Assembly: GCF_000444875.1 (NCBI RefSeq)
Contig: NC_021985.1
Span: 6,840,170-6,904,169, forward strand
Length of the DNA stretch: 64,000 bases
Direction: 5' to 3'
Source: Streptomyces collinus Tu 365
Lineage (GTDB): Bacteria > Actinomycetota > Actinomycetes > Streptomycetales > Streptomycetaceae
How positions within the stretch are numbered: the stretch's first letter is position 1; the number at the start of each line of letters is the position of its first letter. Of the stretch, positions 15,928 through 24,787 are shown piece after piece. The notes beneath the pieces are model-generated. The model was not told where the DNA came from. It did no database searches and was given only the letters and a program-made list of their open reading frames with translations. The translations under genes were made by a program, and so were the position numbers.

Positions 15928-17694
15928 ATGACGACAGCCACCGCGGTGGCCGGCCGGCCCCTGTCCGGCTGGTCACGCGAGACACCCCTCGGCACCCGGT
16001 ACGCCCTGCTCCCGGGCCGGGCCGGCGAGCAGGCCCTCGGCGCGCTCCGCGTCGACCGCGCCCTGCTGGCGCCCGAGGGCGCTCGGGAGCGCCTGGCCGC
16101 CGCCGTGCTCGCCACGGCGCGGCTCCGGCTGCCCGGTGCGCTCGGCACGGTCGACCTGGTCGCCGAGGCCGGCGAGGTCTGGCTGCTCACGGACCGCCCG
16201 CCGGCCCCCACGCTCGCCGACGTCCTGTCCGCCGGCGCCCCCGGTCCCGACGCGGGCAGCGCGGCGAGCGTCCTCAACGAGACCGCGCAGACCCTCCTGG
16301 CCCTGCACGGTGCCGGCCTGGCCCACGGCTCCCTCGGCCCGGCCACGGTCGTGCTCGCACCGAACGGAACCGCACTGCTGACGGAGACGGGGCTGGCCGC
16401 GGTCCTGGGGGACGAGGTGATGCCGGGTGACGCGGCTCCGCCGCCCGCCGGTCACCGGGCCGCCGACACCACCGCCTGGGCCGCCCTGGCCCGCACCCTC
16501 GCCGCCGCCTGGACGGGCCCCTCGACCCCGGCGGCCGAGCTGTTCGCCCGCTGCGCCACCGCCGCCGAGTCCCAGGGCCTCATGGCCGCCCGTGCCGCCC
16601 TGCTGTCCGGCCGGGCCGCCCTCCCCACCGACTTCCTGCAGCGCACGGCACTCCGGGCGGCCGCGGCCGCATCCACCCCGGACCTCACCTCCCCACGGAC
16701 CCCGCGGCCGGGCCCGGCCGCCGAGCCGCCCGACCGCACGTCCCCGCGGACAGCGCAGCCGTGTCCGGCCGCCGAGCCACCCGAGTTGCCGCACGTCCCA
16801 TCCGCGCGCACCCCTCGGACGCCCCCGGCCGCAGCGTCCCCGCGTCCGCCGCACCCCACCGGGCCCCGGCGGACACCGGTGCCGTCCGTCGTCGCCGGCA
16901 CCGCCCACACCGGCTCGGTGGCCGACACCGCCCCGGCACCGCCCACCAAGGACCGTGCCGCGGAGCCCGCCGCCCCCGGGGACCGGACCCCACCCGGCGC
17001 ACCGTCCCAGCGGGCCACGCCCGCCGCCGTCCCCGCCGACGCCGACGCCGATGCCGATGCCGATGCCGCCGAGCGGCTCACCGGCGCAGGGCATGGGCAG
17101 GGGCACCGTCCGGTACGCCAGGACGCCCAGGCCACCGTGCTCGGCAAGCGCAACCGTCCCTCCTCCGTGCGCGTGCGGGACGGGGAGGAGCCCGGCGAGA
17201 TCCTGCTCCGGTTCGGGCCGGGGGTCCCCGTGGCCGAGCAGGACGCGCTGCGTGCGAGGTGGCGCGGCGCGGAAGCGGTGCCGGCGCCGGCGCGCAGGCG
17301 CAGACGCGGGGGCGGGCTCGTCATCGTCGCCGTAGCGGCGGTCGCCGCCGTGCTGCTGTGGCTGCTGCTGCGCCCGGACCCCGCGCCCGGGGTCCTCGCC
17401 GTCCGGGTCCAGGCCCCCGCGGGGGTGCTGCACTGCGGGGGGACGGCCGACCTGGTCGGAGTCGTCACCACCGACGGTCGGGGCGGCCCGGTCACCTACC
17501 GCTGGCTGCGCGGGGACGGCCAGGACTCGGGCGAACTGGTCCACCTGGCCCGCCGCGGGGAGCGCCGGGTCCGGGTGCACCTGCGCTGGACGGTGCGCGG
17601 CCCGGGCCGCTTCCGGGGCACCGCCCGCCTCCGCGTCGCCGACCGGCGCAGCCCGGTGGAGGCGAAGGGCGGCTTCACCTACGCCTGCCCCTGA
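15928..17694 (+). CDS. Membrane-anchored pseudokinase with outer Ig-like domain
   Basis: This 588-residue protein keeps the outline of a Ser/Thr kinase but not its chemistry. Where a kinase has HRDLKPxN it reads LAHGSLGPATVVLAPNG, and the DFG position reads TETGLA; no glycine loop is clear. It should therefore not transfer phosphate. A long Pro/Thr-rich linker (about 230-400, with a DADADADADA run) leads to a membrane helix near 460-480 (GGGLVIVAVAAVAAVLLWLLL region) and an extracellular beta-sandwich domain of about 110 residues (VHLRWTVRGPGRFRGTARLRV) with two cysteines. The layout copies the active kinase just upstream, 55 bases away. It may regulate that kinase or sense the same ligand. 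Confidence 0.78.
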   Translation: MTTATAVAGRPLSGWSRETPLGTRYALLPGRAGEQALGALRVDRALLAPEGARERLAAAVLATARLRLPGALGTVDLVAEAGEVWLLTDRPPAPTLADVLSAGAPGPDAGSAASVLNETAQTLLALHGAGLAHGSLGPATVVLAPNGTALLTETGLAAVLGDEVMPGDAAPPPAGHRAADTTAWAALARTLAAAWTGPSTPAAELFARCATAAESQGLMAARAALLSGRAALPTDFLQRTALRAAAAASTPDLTSPRTPRPGPAAEPPDRTSPRTAQPCPAAEPPELPHVPSARTPRTPPAAASPRPPHPTGPRRTPVPSVVAGTAHTGSVADTAPAPPTKDRAAEPAAPGDRTPPGAPSQRATPAAVPADADADADADAAERLTGAGHGQGHRPVRQDAQATVLGKRNRPSSVRVRDGEEPGEILLRFGPGVPVAEQDALRARWRGAEAVPAPARRRRRGGGLVIVAVAAVAAVLLWLLLRPDPAPGVLAVRVQAPAGVLHCGGTADLVGVVTTDGRGGPVTYRWLRGDGQDSGELVHLARRGERRVRVHLRWTVRGPGRFRGTARLRVADRRSPVEAKGGFTYACP

Positions 17695-17732
17695 CGGCCG
17701 GCCGAGGCCATGGCCACGCTCCGAGCGCCACG

Positions 17733-18131
17733 GCCCCGGCCACGCCTGTCCCCGCCGCCCGCGGCCCCGGCCGCACCTGTCCGTGGCCGCTGCAGCCCGC
17801 TGGTCGTGGCCCCGGCCCCGGCTGTCTGTGGCGGCCGCAGCCCGACGGCCACCGCCCCGGCCCTTCCCGTCCGTGGCCGCCGCAGCCCGCCGGCCACCGC
17901 CCCGGCCCTTCTTGTCTGTGGCGGCCGCAGCCCGCTGGTCGTGGCCTCGGCTGTACCTGTCTGTGGCGGCCGCAGCCCGCCGCCCGCGGCCCCGGCCGTA
18001 CTTGTCCGTGGCCGTCGCAGCCCGCCGGTCGTGGCCTCGGTTGTACCTGTCCGTGGCGGGCCGCAGCCCGACAGCCACCGCCCCGGCCCTTCCTGTCCGT
18101 GGCGGCCGCAGCCCGACGGCCACCGCCCCGG
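17733..18131. repeat. 45-bp minisatellite between convergent genes
   Basis: The motif TGTCCGTGGCGGCCGCAGCC (with T/C and G/C variants) starts at 17778, 17823, 17868, 17913, 17958, 18003, 18048 and 18094, a period of 45 with one 46. It fills the 437-base gap between the convergent pseudokinase and MFS genes. Long frames remain open across it because 45 is a multiple of 3, but the peptides are Arg/Ala repeats with no start signals. No gene is supported here. It may act in transcription termination from both sides, but no single strong hairpin dominates. Confidence 0.85.
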
Positions 18132-19376
18132 CTACACCTCTTCCCGATTCCCACCGCCACGCCCACGGCCACGTCCGTTCCCGAGCCCCGCCGCCACGGC
18201 TGCCGCCGGCCCCACCGCCAGCAGCAGGGCCAGCGCCGCGTACCCGTACGTCAGCGTCGCCGCCGACGCGACCACCGCCACCAGCAGCGGGCCACCCGCG
18301 TCGCCCAGTTCGCGGCCCACCTCGGCCGCGCCCATGGTCTGCCCGAGCCGCTCCTCCGGGGTGGCCGCGGCCAGTGCCGCGAAGCCCAGCGGGGTGACCA
18401 GGCCGGTGCCGGTGCCGATCAGGGCGGCGCCGAGCAGCACCGCGGTGAGCCCCGGCAGCATCGCCGCGGCCGCCCCCGCCGCCGCGAGCAGCAGCCCGCA
18501 GCCGAGACCGACGCGGACGCCGAGCCGCCCGGTGTCCAGCGCCCGCCCGGCCCACGGCTGGACCACCGCCCCGCAGGCGGCCAGCAGGGAGACCGCCGCC
18601 CCGGTGGCCACCGCGCCCAGGCCCGCCGCCGCCCCGGACACCGGCAGGAACCCCACCCCGGCCGAGAGCGCGGCCGTCGCCCCGGCGAGCGCGGCCGTCG
18701 GCACCAGGAAGCCGCGGTCGGTCAGGCGTCGCCCGAGGTCGAGCAGGGTCCCCCGGCGGCGGGGGAGCGGCGGCACCCGGGGCACCGCAGCCGCCGCCCA
18801 GACCGTCACCGCGGCGGCCAGCACCGCCAGCACCGCGAACAGCAGCCGCAGCCCGCCCGCCCACACCAGCACCCCGCCGAGCAGCGGACCGAGCGTGTAG
18901 CCGAGCGACTTGAAGAAGCCGTAGCTCCCGAACGCCCGCCCGCGCCGCGCCCCCGGGTTCAGCCGGGCCACCAGCGCCGAGGCGGCGGGGGAGAACGCGG
19001 AGGCCGCGGCGCCCTGGCCGAGGCGCGCCGCCCACAGCAGTCCCGGGCCGCCCGCGACCGCGTACAGCGCGGAGGCGACGGCGAACGCGACCAGCCCGCC
19101 CAGCAGCACCGGGCGCGCCCCCACCCGGTCCGCCAGCGTGCCGAACACCGGCTTCAGCAGCACCTCGGCACCGTCGTAGAGGGCGAGCAGACCGCCCAGG
19201 ACCAGAAGCGAGGTGACCGCGCCGGCCGAGCGCGCCCCGAGGCTCGCGGCGACGCCGTGCGCCCCGAAAGCGGTGGTGAACCCGGCGGCGTACAACGGCC
19301 ACATCGGCGCCCGGGACCCGCCCTCCCGGTACGCCCCGGCCCCGCCGGCCGCGGGGGAGTCGGCTGGGTGGCCCAT
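18132..19376 (-). CDS. MFS transporter (12-TM efflux type)
   Basis: The 414-residue protein has about 12 hydrophobic segments and MFS signatures, notably FGTLADRVGARPVLLGG between helices 2 and 3 and GFLPVSGAAAG in the second half. It probably exports a small molecule by proton antiport; the substrate is unknown. The C-terminus is short and Arg/Gly-rich. A TACGAT hexamer sits 6 bases before the ATG at 19376, consistent with leaderless transcription. It is divergent from the Ada-AlkA gene and convergent with the pseudokinase. Confidence 0.85.
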   Translation of the reverse strand: MGHPADSPAAGGAGAYREGGSRAPMWPLYAAGFTTAFGAHGVAASLGARSAGAVTSLLVLGGLLALYDGAEVLLKPVFGTLADRVGARPVLLGGLVAFAVASALYAVAGGPGLLWAARLGQGAAASAFSPAASALVARLNPGARRGRAFGSYGFFKSLGYTLGPLLGGVLVWAGGLRLLFAVLAVLAAAVTVWAAAAVPRVPPLPRRRGTLLDLGRRLTDRGFLVPTAALAGATAALSAGVGFLPVSGAAAGLGAVATGAAVSLLAACGAVVQPWAGRALDTGRLGVRVGLGCGLLLAAAGAAAAMLPGLTAVLLGAALIGTGTGLVTPLGFAALAAATPEERLGQTMGAAEVGRELGDAGGPLLVAVVASAATLTYGYAALALLLAVGPAAAVAAGLGNGRGRGRGGGNREEV

Positions 19377-19382
19377 GGCGGC

Positions 19383-19388
19383 ATCGTA
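19383..19388 (-). promoter_or_regulatory. -10 element, leaderless MFS gene
   Basis: TACGAT on the minus strand ends 6 bases before the ATG at 19376. That spacing puts the transcription start on or next to the A of the start codon. Confidence 0.45.
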
Positions 19389-19483
19389 GCCACGGGCGGG
19401 GCGCCCGGCGGCCCCAGCTCACCGGCACGCTGATGTCGGATTCCCGCCAGCGGGCGCCCCGCGCGGTGGACGATCCTGGACGC

Positions 19484-20983
19484 ATGCAGACAGGGACGCA
19501 CCTCGACCGGGAGCACTGCGTGCGCGCCGTGCAGTCCAAGGACGCGCGGTTCGACGGATGGTTCTTCACGGCCGTGCTCACCACCCGCATCTACTGCCGG
19601 CCCAGCTGCCCGGTGGTTCCGCCCAAACCGCGGAACATGACCTTCTACCCGAGCGCCGCGGCCTGCCAGCAGGCCGGGTTCCGGGCCTGCAAGCGCTGCC
19701 GCCCCGACACCAGCCCCGGCTCCCCGGAGTGGAACCGGCGGGCCGACCTGGTGGCCCGCGCCATGCGGCTGATCGCCGACGGCGTCGTGGACCGCGAGGG
19801 CGTGCCCGGGCTCGCCGCCCGGCTCGGCTACAGCGCCCGCCAGGTGGAGCGGCAGCTCCTCGCCGAGCTGGGGGCCGGGCCCCTGGCGCTGGCCCGGGCC
19901 CAGCGCGCCCAGACCGCGCGGCTGCTCGTGGAGACGACGCCGCTGCCGATGTCGGAGATCGCCTTCGCGGCCGGCTTCGCCTCCATCCGCGCCTTCAACG
20001 ACACCGTCCGCGAGGTCTTCGCCCTCTCCCCGAGCGAGCTGCGTGCCCGGGTGCCCAGCAGCCGGGCCGCGGGCACCCCGGAGTTCCCCGGCACCCCGGG
20101 GACGCTCACGCTGCGGCTCCCGTTCCGGGCCCCGCTCAACCCCGACAACCTCTTCGGGCACCTGGCCGCCACCGCCGTACCCGGCGTGGAGGAGTGGCGG
20201 GACGGCGCCTACCGGCGCACCCTGCGCCTGCCGTACGGGCACGGCATCGTCGCCCTCGCGCCCCGCCCCGACCACATCGCCTGCCGGCTGACCCTCAGCG
20301 ACCTGCGCGACCTGACCGTGGCCACCAGCCGCTGCCGGCGCATGCTCGACCTGGACGCCGACCCGGTGGCCGTGGACGACCGGCTGCGCGCCGACCCGGT
20401 GCTCGCGCCACTGGTGGACCGGGCGCCCGGACGCCGGGTGCCGCGCACGGTCGACGAGGCCGAGTTCGCCGTCCGGGCCGTGCTCGGGCAGCAGGTCTCC
20501 ACGGCGGCCGCCCGCACCCACGCGGCCCGGCTGGTCACGGCGCACGGCAAACCGCTGGACGACCCCGAGGGCGGCCTCACCCACCTGTTCCCCGCCCCCG
20601 ACGCACTGGCCGCGGTCGACCCCGCGAGCCTGGCGATGCCCCGCACCCGGCGCACCACCTTCACCACCCTGGTCGGGGCGCTCGCCGACGGCCGCCTCCG
20701 CCTGGGCGTCGAGGCCGACTGGGCCGAGACCCGGGCCCGCCTGCTGGACCTTCCCGGGTTCGGGCCCTGGACGGCCGACGTCATCGCCATGCGCGCCCTC
20801 GGCGACCCCGACGCCTTCCTCGCCACCGACCTGGGCGTCCGGCGCGCCGCCCGGGAGCTGGGCCTGCCCGCCACGCCGGGCGCGCTCACCGCGCGCGCCG
20901 AGGTGTGGCGCCCCTGGCGCGCGTACGCGGTGCAGTATCTGTGGGCGACCGACGGCCACCCGATCAACTTCCTCCCCGCATAA
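19484..20983 (+). CDS. Ada-type methyl-acceptor/AraC HTH fused to AlkA DNA glycosylase
   Basis: The protein is a fusion of about 499 residues. The Ada N-terminal zinc domain has CRPSCP and CKRCRPD, four cysteines that bind zinc and take methyl groups from phosphotriesters. It is followed by an AraC-type HTH (about 95-180, SEIAFAAGFASIRAFNDTVR). The rest is an AlkA 3-methyladenine glycosylase with N-terminal domain and helix-hairpin-helix (LPGFGPWTADVIAMRALGDPD, catalytic Asp expected there). It removes alkylated purines and probably activates repair genes. ATG 19484 is chosen because related proteins start close to HCVRAVQSKDARFDGWFF; an in-frame ATG at 19433 adds 17 residues and cannot be excluded. 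ogt follows 13 bases later. Confidence 0.88.
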   Translation: MQTGTHLDREHCVRAVQSKDARFDGWFFTAVLTTRIYCRPSCPVVPPKPRNMTFYPSAAACQQAGFRACKRCRPDTSPGSPEWNRRADLVARAMRLIADGVVDREGVPGLAARLGYSARQVERQLLAELGAGPLALARAQRAQTARLLVETTPLPMSEIAFAAGFASIRAFNDTVREVFALSPSELRARVPSSRAAGTPEFPGTPGTLTLRLPFRAPLNPDNLFGHLAATAVPGVEEWRDGAYRRTLRLPYGHGIVALAPRPDHIACRLTLSDLRDLTVATSRCRRMLDLDADPVAVDDRLRADPVLAPLVDRAPGRRVPRTVDEAEFAVRAVLGQQVSTAAARTHAARLVTAHGKPLDDPEGGLTHLFPAPDALAAVDPASLAMPRTRRTTFTTLVGALADGRLRLGVEADWAETRARLLDLPGFGPWTADVIAMRALGDPDAFLATDLGVRRAARELGLPATPGALTARAEVWRPWRAYAVQYLWATDGHPINFLPA

Positions 20984-20996
20984 GGACCTTCCCCCG

Positions 20997-21488
20997 ATGA
21001 AGCAGCACACCGTCATCGACAGCCCCTACGGCCCCCTCACCCTCGTCGCCGACGACGGCGTCCTGTGCGGCCTCTACATGGCCGGACAGCGGCACCGTCC
21101 CGCGGAGCAGACCTTCGGCACGCCCGACGACACCCCGTTCGCCGAGGCCGCGGAACAGCTCGCGGCCTACTTCGCGGGCGAGCTGACCCGGTTCACCCTC
21201 GAACTGCGCCTGCACGGAACCCCGTTCCAGCGCAGGGTCTGGGACCAGCTCACCCGCATCCCGTACGGCGAGACCCGCTCCTACGGCGAACTCGCCGGCG
21301 CCCTGGGCAGTCCGGGGGCGTCGCGCGCGGTCGGCCTCGCCAACGGCCGCAACCCGGTCGGCATCATCGTGCCCTGCCACCGCGTCATCGGTGCCGGCGG
21401 CTCCCTCACCGGCTACGGCGGCGGCCTGGACCGCAAGCGGCGCCTGCTGGACTTCGAACGCGGGGAGCGGGGAGCGGCCCTGTTCTAG
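20997..21488 (+). CDS. ogt: Methylated-DNA-[protein]-cysteine S-methyltransferase
   Basis: The 163-residue suicide repair protein moves methyl groups from O6-methylguanine to its own cysteine. The active site IIVPCHRVIGAGG is intact and the HTH region (YGETRSYGELAGALGSPGASRAVG) is complete. It begins 13 bases after the Ada-AlkA stop with GGACC as a weak ribosome site, so the two form an adaptive-response operon: glycosylase plus direct reversal. Confidence 0.92.
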   Translation: MKQHTVIDSPYGPLTLVADDGVLCGLYMAGQRHRPAEQTFGTPDDTPFAEAAEQLAAYFAGELTRFTLELRLHGTPFQRRVWDQLTRIPYGETRSYGELAGALGSPGASRAVGLANGRNPVGIIVPCHRVIGAGGSLTGYGGGLDRKRRLLDFERGERGAALF

Positions 21489-21528
21489 CCCGCTCCCGGC
21501 CCCGTTGCGGGCACCGCCCCCAGGCCGC

Positions 21529-22254
21529 TCACGCCGTCAGGCGGGCCAGCAGCCTCGGCAGGGCGGTGCCGATGGGCTCCCGGACCACCTCGTCGGCGAG
21601 CTCGTCGTACGGCGTGGGCTCGGCGTTGACGATGGTCAGCCGGGCCCCGTGATCGGCGGCCACACCGACCAGACCGGCGGCCGGATGCACCTGGAGGCTG
21701 CTGCCGACGGCGAGGAACTCCTGGCACGCCTTGGCGATCGCCGCGGCCTCGCCGAGCACCACGGGATCGAGCGCCTCGCCGAACATCACCGTGGCCGACT
21801 TCAGGATGCCGCCGCATTCCGGACAGGGCGGATCGTCCTCCCCGGCGTCGACCCGGGCGAGGGCGTCCTCCATCGGGCTCCGGGCGTGACACCGGGTGCA
21901 GACGACCCCGTGCGCGCTGCCGTGCAGTTCCAGCACCTTGCGCTCCGGCATCCCGGCCAGCTGGTGCAGCCCGTCCACGTTCTGCGTGATCACCCGCACC
22001 GGCACCCCGGACCGCTCCAGCTCGGCGACGGCCCGGTGCGCCGCGTTCGGCTCGGGCCGCAGCGCCCGGTTCGCCCGCCGCATCCGCCACGAGCGCCGGC
22101 GGATCTCCGGGTCGTCCATGTAGTACGCGTAGGTCACCAGCTTCTCGGCCTCGGGATCCGTGCGCCACAACCCGGCCGGACCGCGGTAGTCGGGGATCCC
22201 GGAGTCGGTGGAGATGCCCGCGCCGGTGAGCAGCGCGACGAGAGGCCTGGTCAT
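21529..22254 (-). CDS. Sir2-family NAD-dependent protein deacylase
   Basis: The protein has 241 residues and all sirtuin landmarks. These are LTGAGISTDSGIPDYRG for NAD binding, TQNVDGLHQLAG, the catalytic His of VLELHGS, and a zinc site of paired cysteines (CTRC and CPEC). It removes acyl groups from lysines. The ATG at 22254 is chosen because TACCCT lies 6 bases upstream, which fits a leaderless transcript. The open frame runs further upstream but through low-complexity Arg/Gly sequence. It is convergent with ogt, with only 40 bases between them. Confidence 0.9.
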   Translation of the reverse strand: MTRPLVALLTGAGISTDSGIPDYRGPAGLWRTDPEAEKLVTYAYYMDDPEIRRRSWRMRRANRALRPEPNAAHRAVAELERSGVPVRVITQNVDGLHQLAGMPERKVLELHGSAHGVVCTRCHARSPMEDALARVDAGEDDPPCPECGGILKSATVMFGEALDPVVLGEAAAIAKACQEFLAVGSSLQVHPAAGLVGVAADHGARLTIVNAEPTPYDELADEVVREPIGTALPRLLARLTA

Positions 22255-22260
22255 GGGCCG

Positions 22261-22266
22261 AGGGTA
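22261..22266 (-). promoter_or_regulatory. -10 element, leaderless sirtuin gene
   Basis: TACCCT on the minus strand is followed by 6 bases and the ATG at 22254. This supports both the start chosen and a leaderless mRNA. Confidence 0.5.
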
Positions 22267-22603
22267 GGTCGGCCCACCCGTCCGGTGCGAACGGATATCG
22301 GGGCCGCCGCGCTGACGGGCACGGACGGCCACCTCCGGCCGAGGAAGCGGGACCGCACGGCCGCCGCATCCCCCGAGCACCGGGAAGGCCCCGCACGGCC
22401 GCCGCCCGCCCGGGCACCGGGGAAGCACCGCCTCGCGGCACCGGGAAGAAGCACCGGACGCCCGGAAAAGGCATCCCCCCGGACACCGAACGGGCGCCGA
22501 CACGCCATCCGCCGGTCACCCCCACCGCCCGGCCGGGCGCCGGGCGAGGGCCGTGGGTGGCGCGTTCCTTGCGGCTCGGCGGTGGGGGCGTGGCCGTGGG
22601 TGC

Positions 22604-22609
22604 TAGCGT
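22604..22609 (+). promoter_or_regulatory. -10 element, leaderless VapB-like gene
   Basis: TAGCGT is followed by 6 bases and the ATG at 22616, with no ribosome site between. No -35 with good spacing is evident. Confidence 0.5.
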
Positions 22610-22615
22610 CCGGGC

Positions 22616-22816
22616 ATGGCCAAGGTGACGGTCTCGCTCGACGCCCAACTCGTCGTGGAGGTCATGGTGCTAGCCGGGGTGAGTAGCCCGCAGGACGCCG
22701 TGGAACTGGTCGTCCGGGACTACATCGCGCGCGGACACCGGACCGAGGCGCGGGCGGCCGCGCGGGAGGAGGCGCCGCGCGAGACGCGCGAGTGGCCCCG
22801 GGACCCGGAGGGCTGA
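22616..22816 (+). CDS. VapB-like (DUF2191-type) small protein, orphan
   Basis: The 66-residue protein starts with MAKVTVSLDAQLVVEVMVLA, followed by SPQDAVELVVRDYIAR, a ribbon-helix-helix pattern seen in VapB antitoxins. Such proteins bind DNA as dimers and neutralise a PIN-domain ribonuclease. No toxin gene lies next to it on either strand, so it is probably a free-standing regulator. The C-terminal 20 residues are charged and lack obvious structure. It has a leaderless promoter. Confidence 0.75.
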   Translation: MAKVTVSLDAQLVVEVMVLAGVSSPQDAVELVVRDYIARGHRTEARAAAREEAPRETREWPRDPEG

Positions 22817-22898
22817 GCACTGCTCCGGGCGTCGTCGCGGGGGGCGTGCGCGAGCCGCCCCGGGCGTACGGCGCGCGGGACTTGGGGGAGGAGTGTGC

Positions 22899-23378
22899 CT
22901 ACTGCCGTGCCCGCATGCCGAGTTCGGCGAGCCGGGCGAGTACCGGGAGGGCCGCGGCGAGGGTCCGCCGCTCCTCCGCCGTCAGCTCGGCCATCAGGGG
23001 CGCCATGTGCCGGCCCCGGTCCTGTTGCCGGGACTGCCCGACCGTGCGCCCCTCCTCGGTGAGGTGCACCAGGACGGCACGGCCGTCCGTGGGGTCGGGA
23101 CGGCGTTCGACGAGTCCGTCCCGTTCGAGCCGGGTCACCAGCTGGGTGACCCCCGGCTGGCTCATCTGTTCCGTGCGGACCAGGTCGGTCAGTCGCGTGG
23201 GCCCCCGGAAGGCCAGCGTGTCCAGCACCGACAGCGTCGTGAAGGACAGCTTCTGCACGGAGGGGAGCCGGATGTAGAAGCGGTTGAAGTTCTCGATCGC
23301 CCTGGTGAGGTCACCGACGTCCAAGTCCGTGGCGCGGTCGAGGTTCTGAGGAGAGGTCACCCTGGAAATGTATCGCAT
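22899..23378 (-). CDS. penR: MarR/SlyA-family regulator of the pentalenolactone-type cluster
   Basis: The protein has 159 residues with a MarR winged helix: LTDLVRTEQMSQPGVTQLVTRLERDGLVERR and the wing DPTDGRAVLVHLTEEG. It stands back to back with gap1 at the edge of the cluster, the situation of PenR/PntR, the MarR-type regulators that respond to pathway products in pentalenolactone producers. The family link comes from context; the same fold is common. The ATG at 23378 lies only 3 bases from the TTATATAA block, so a GTG at 23360 (MTSPQNL) is a reasonable alternative start. The symbol is given by homology and position. Confidence 0.8.
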   Translation of the reverse strand: MRYISRVTSPQNLDRATDLDVGDLTRAIENFNRFYIRLPSVQKLSFTTLSVLDTLAFRGPTRLTDLVRTEQMSQPGVTQLVTRLERDGLVERRPDPTDGRAVLVHLTEEGRTVGQSRQQDRGRHMAPLMAELTAEERRTLAAALPVLARLAELGMRARQ

Positions 23379-23496
23379 GCTTATATAAGGTCGTGATGCA
23401 CCACGTCCCCGCCCCGCGGTGATGTGTGGTCCGGCATCGCACCTCGGCGCAACGGCGCGTCAACCACCCCAGAAGCGCAAGGTGAGGGACACATCA
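23379..23496. promoter_or_regulatory. Divergent control region between penR-like and gap1
   Basis: TTATATAA at 23381-23388 is a rare A/T block in this genome and self-complementary. It can serve as a -10 on the minus strand, and a plus-strand TATAAG for gap1 overlaps it. Next to it are GCATGC and a CGTG/CACG inverted repeat (23391-23404). This is the likely site where the MarR-type protein controls both genes. Confidence 0.5.
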
Positions 23497-24501
<1,005 letters not shown>

Positions 24502-24591
24502 CGAGCGGGCGCCCCTGCCCCCGGACCCCTTCCGCCTCCCCTCAGGGCGGGCCGGCCGTCCTTCCCCCCGGCGGCGGCCGCCGCCCCGGCG

Positions 24592-24628
24592 CGCCGGCGG
24601 CCCGCCCCCGTGCAGCGGGCCGCCGGCG
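24592..24628 (+). terminator. Hairpin after gap1
   Basis: A perfect 14-bp GC-only stem (24592-24605 with 24615-24628) and a 9-base loop lie 90 bases after the gap1 stop. It probably ends or attenuates the gap1 transcript before ptlH, so ptlH would need its own promoter, not clearly visible. Confidence 0.5.
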
Positions 24629-24787
24629 CCGGCGCCGGGCTGCCCGCGCGCCGGGCGCGGAACCACCGACGCGCGCCGGGGGAGGAACCGCCGACGCGCC
24701 CCGGGACCAGGCGCGCCGCACCACGCCAGACGAGCTCATGTCACCCGCACCATGTCACTCGGCCCCTGCCACAAGGACGGGAACCCC

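Larger units (their letters stand above)
22255..22615. other. 361-base divergent intergenic region
   Basis: No gene is supported. The left end holds the minus-strand -10 for the sirtuin (22261-22266) and the right end the -10 for the VapB-like gene (22604-22609). In between, CACCGGGAAG-like motifs recur several times between about 22376 and 22480 as imperfect direct repeats of unknown meaning. Confidence 0.5.

Noticed and set aside
17675..18172. 165-residue frame over the 45-bp repeats on the minus strand
   Set aside because: It starts inside the MFS gene and consists only of the repeat.
15973..19590. 1205-residue minus-strand open frame across the pseudokinase, the 45-bp repeats and the MFS gene
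   Set aside because: It lacks domains, spans convergent genes and is open only because of codon bias and repeats in multiples of 3.
24752..24787. Upstream ATG for ptlH
   Set aside because: The shorter form places His137, Asp139 and His226 exactly at the known PtlH positions and has a proper ribosome site.
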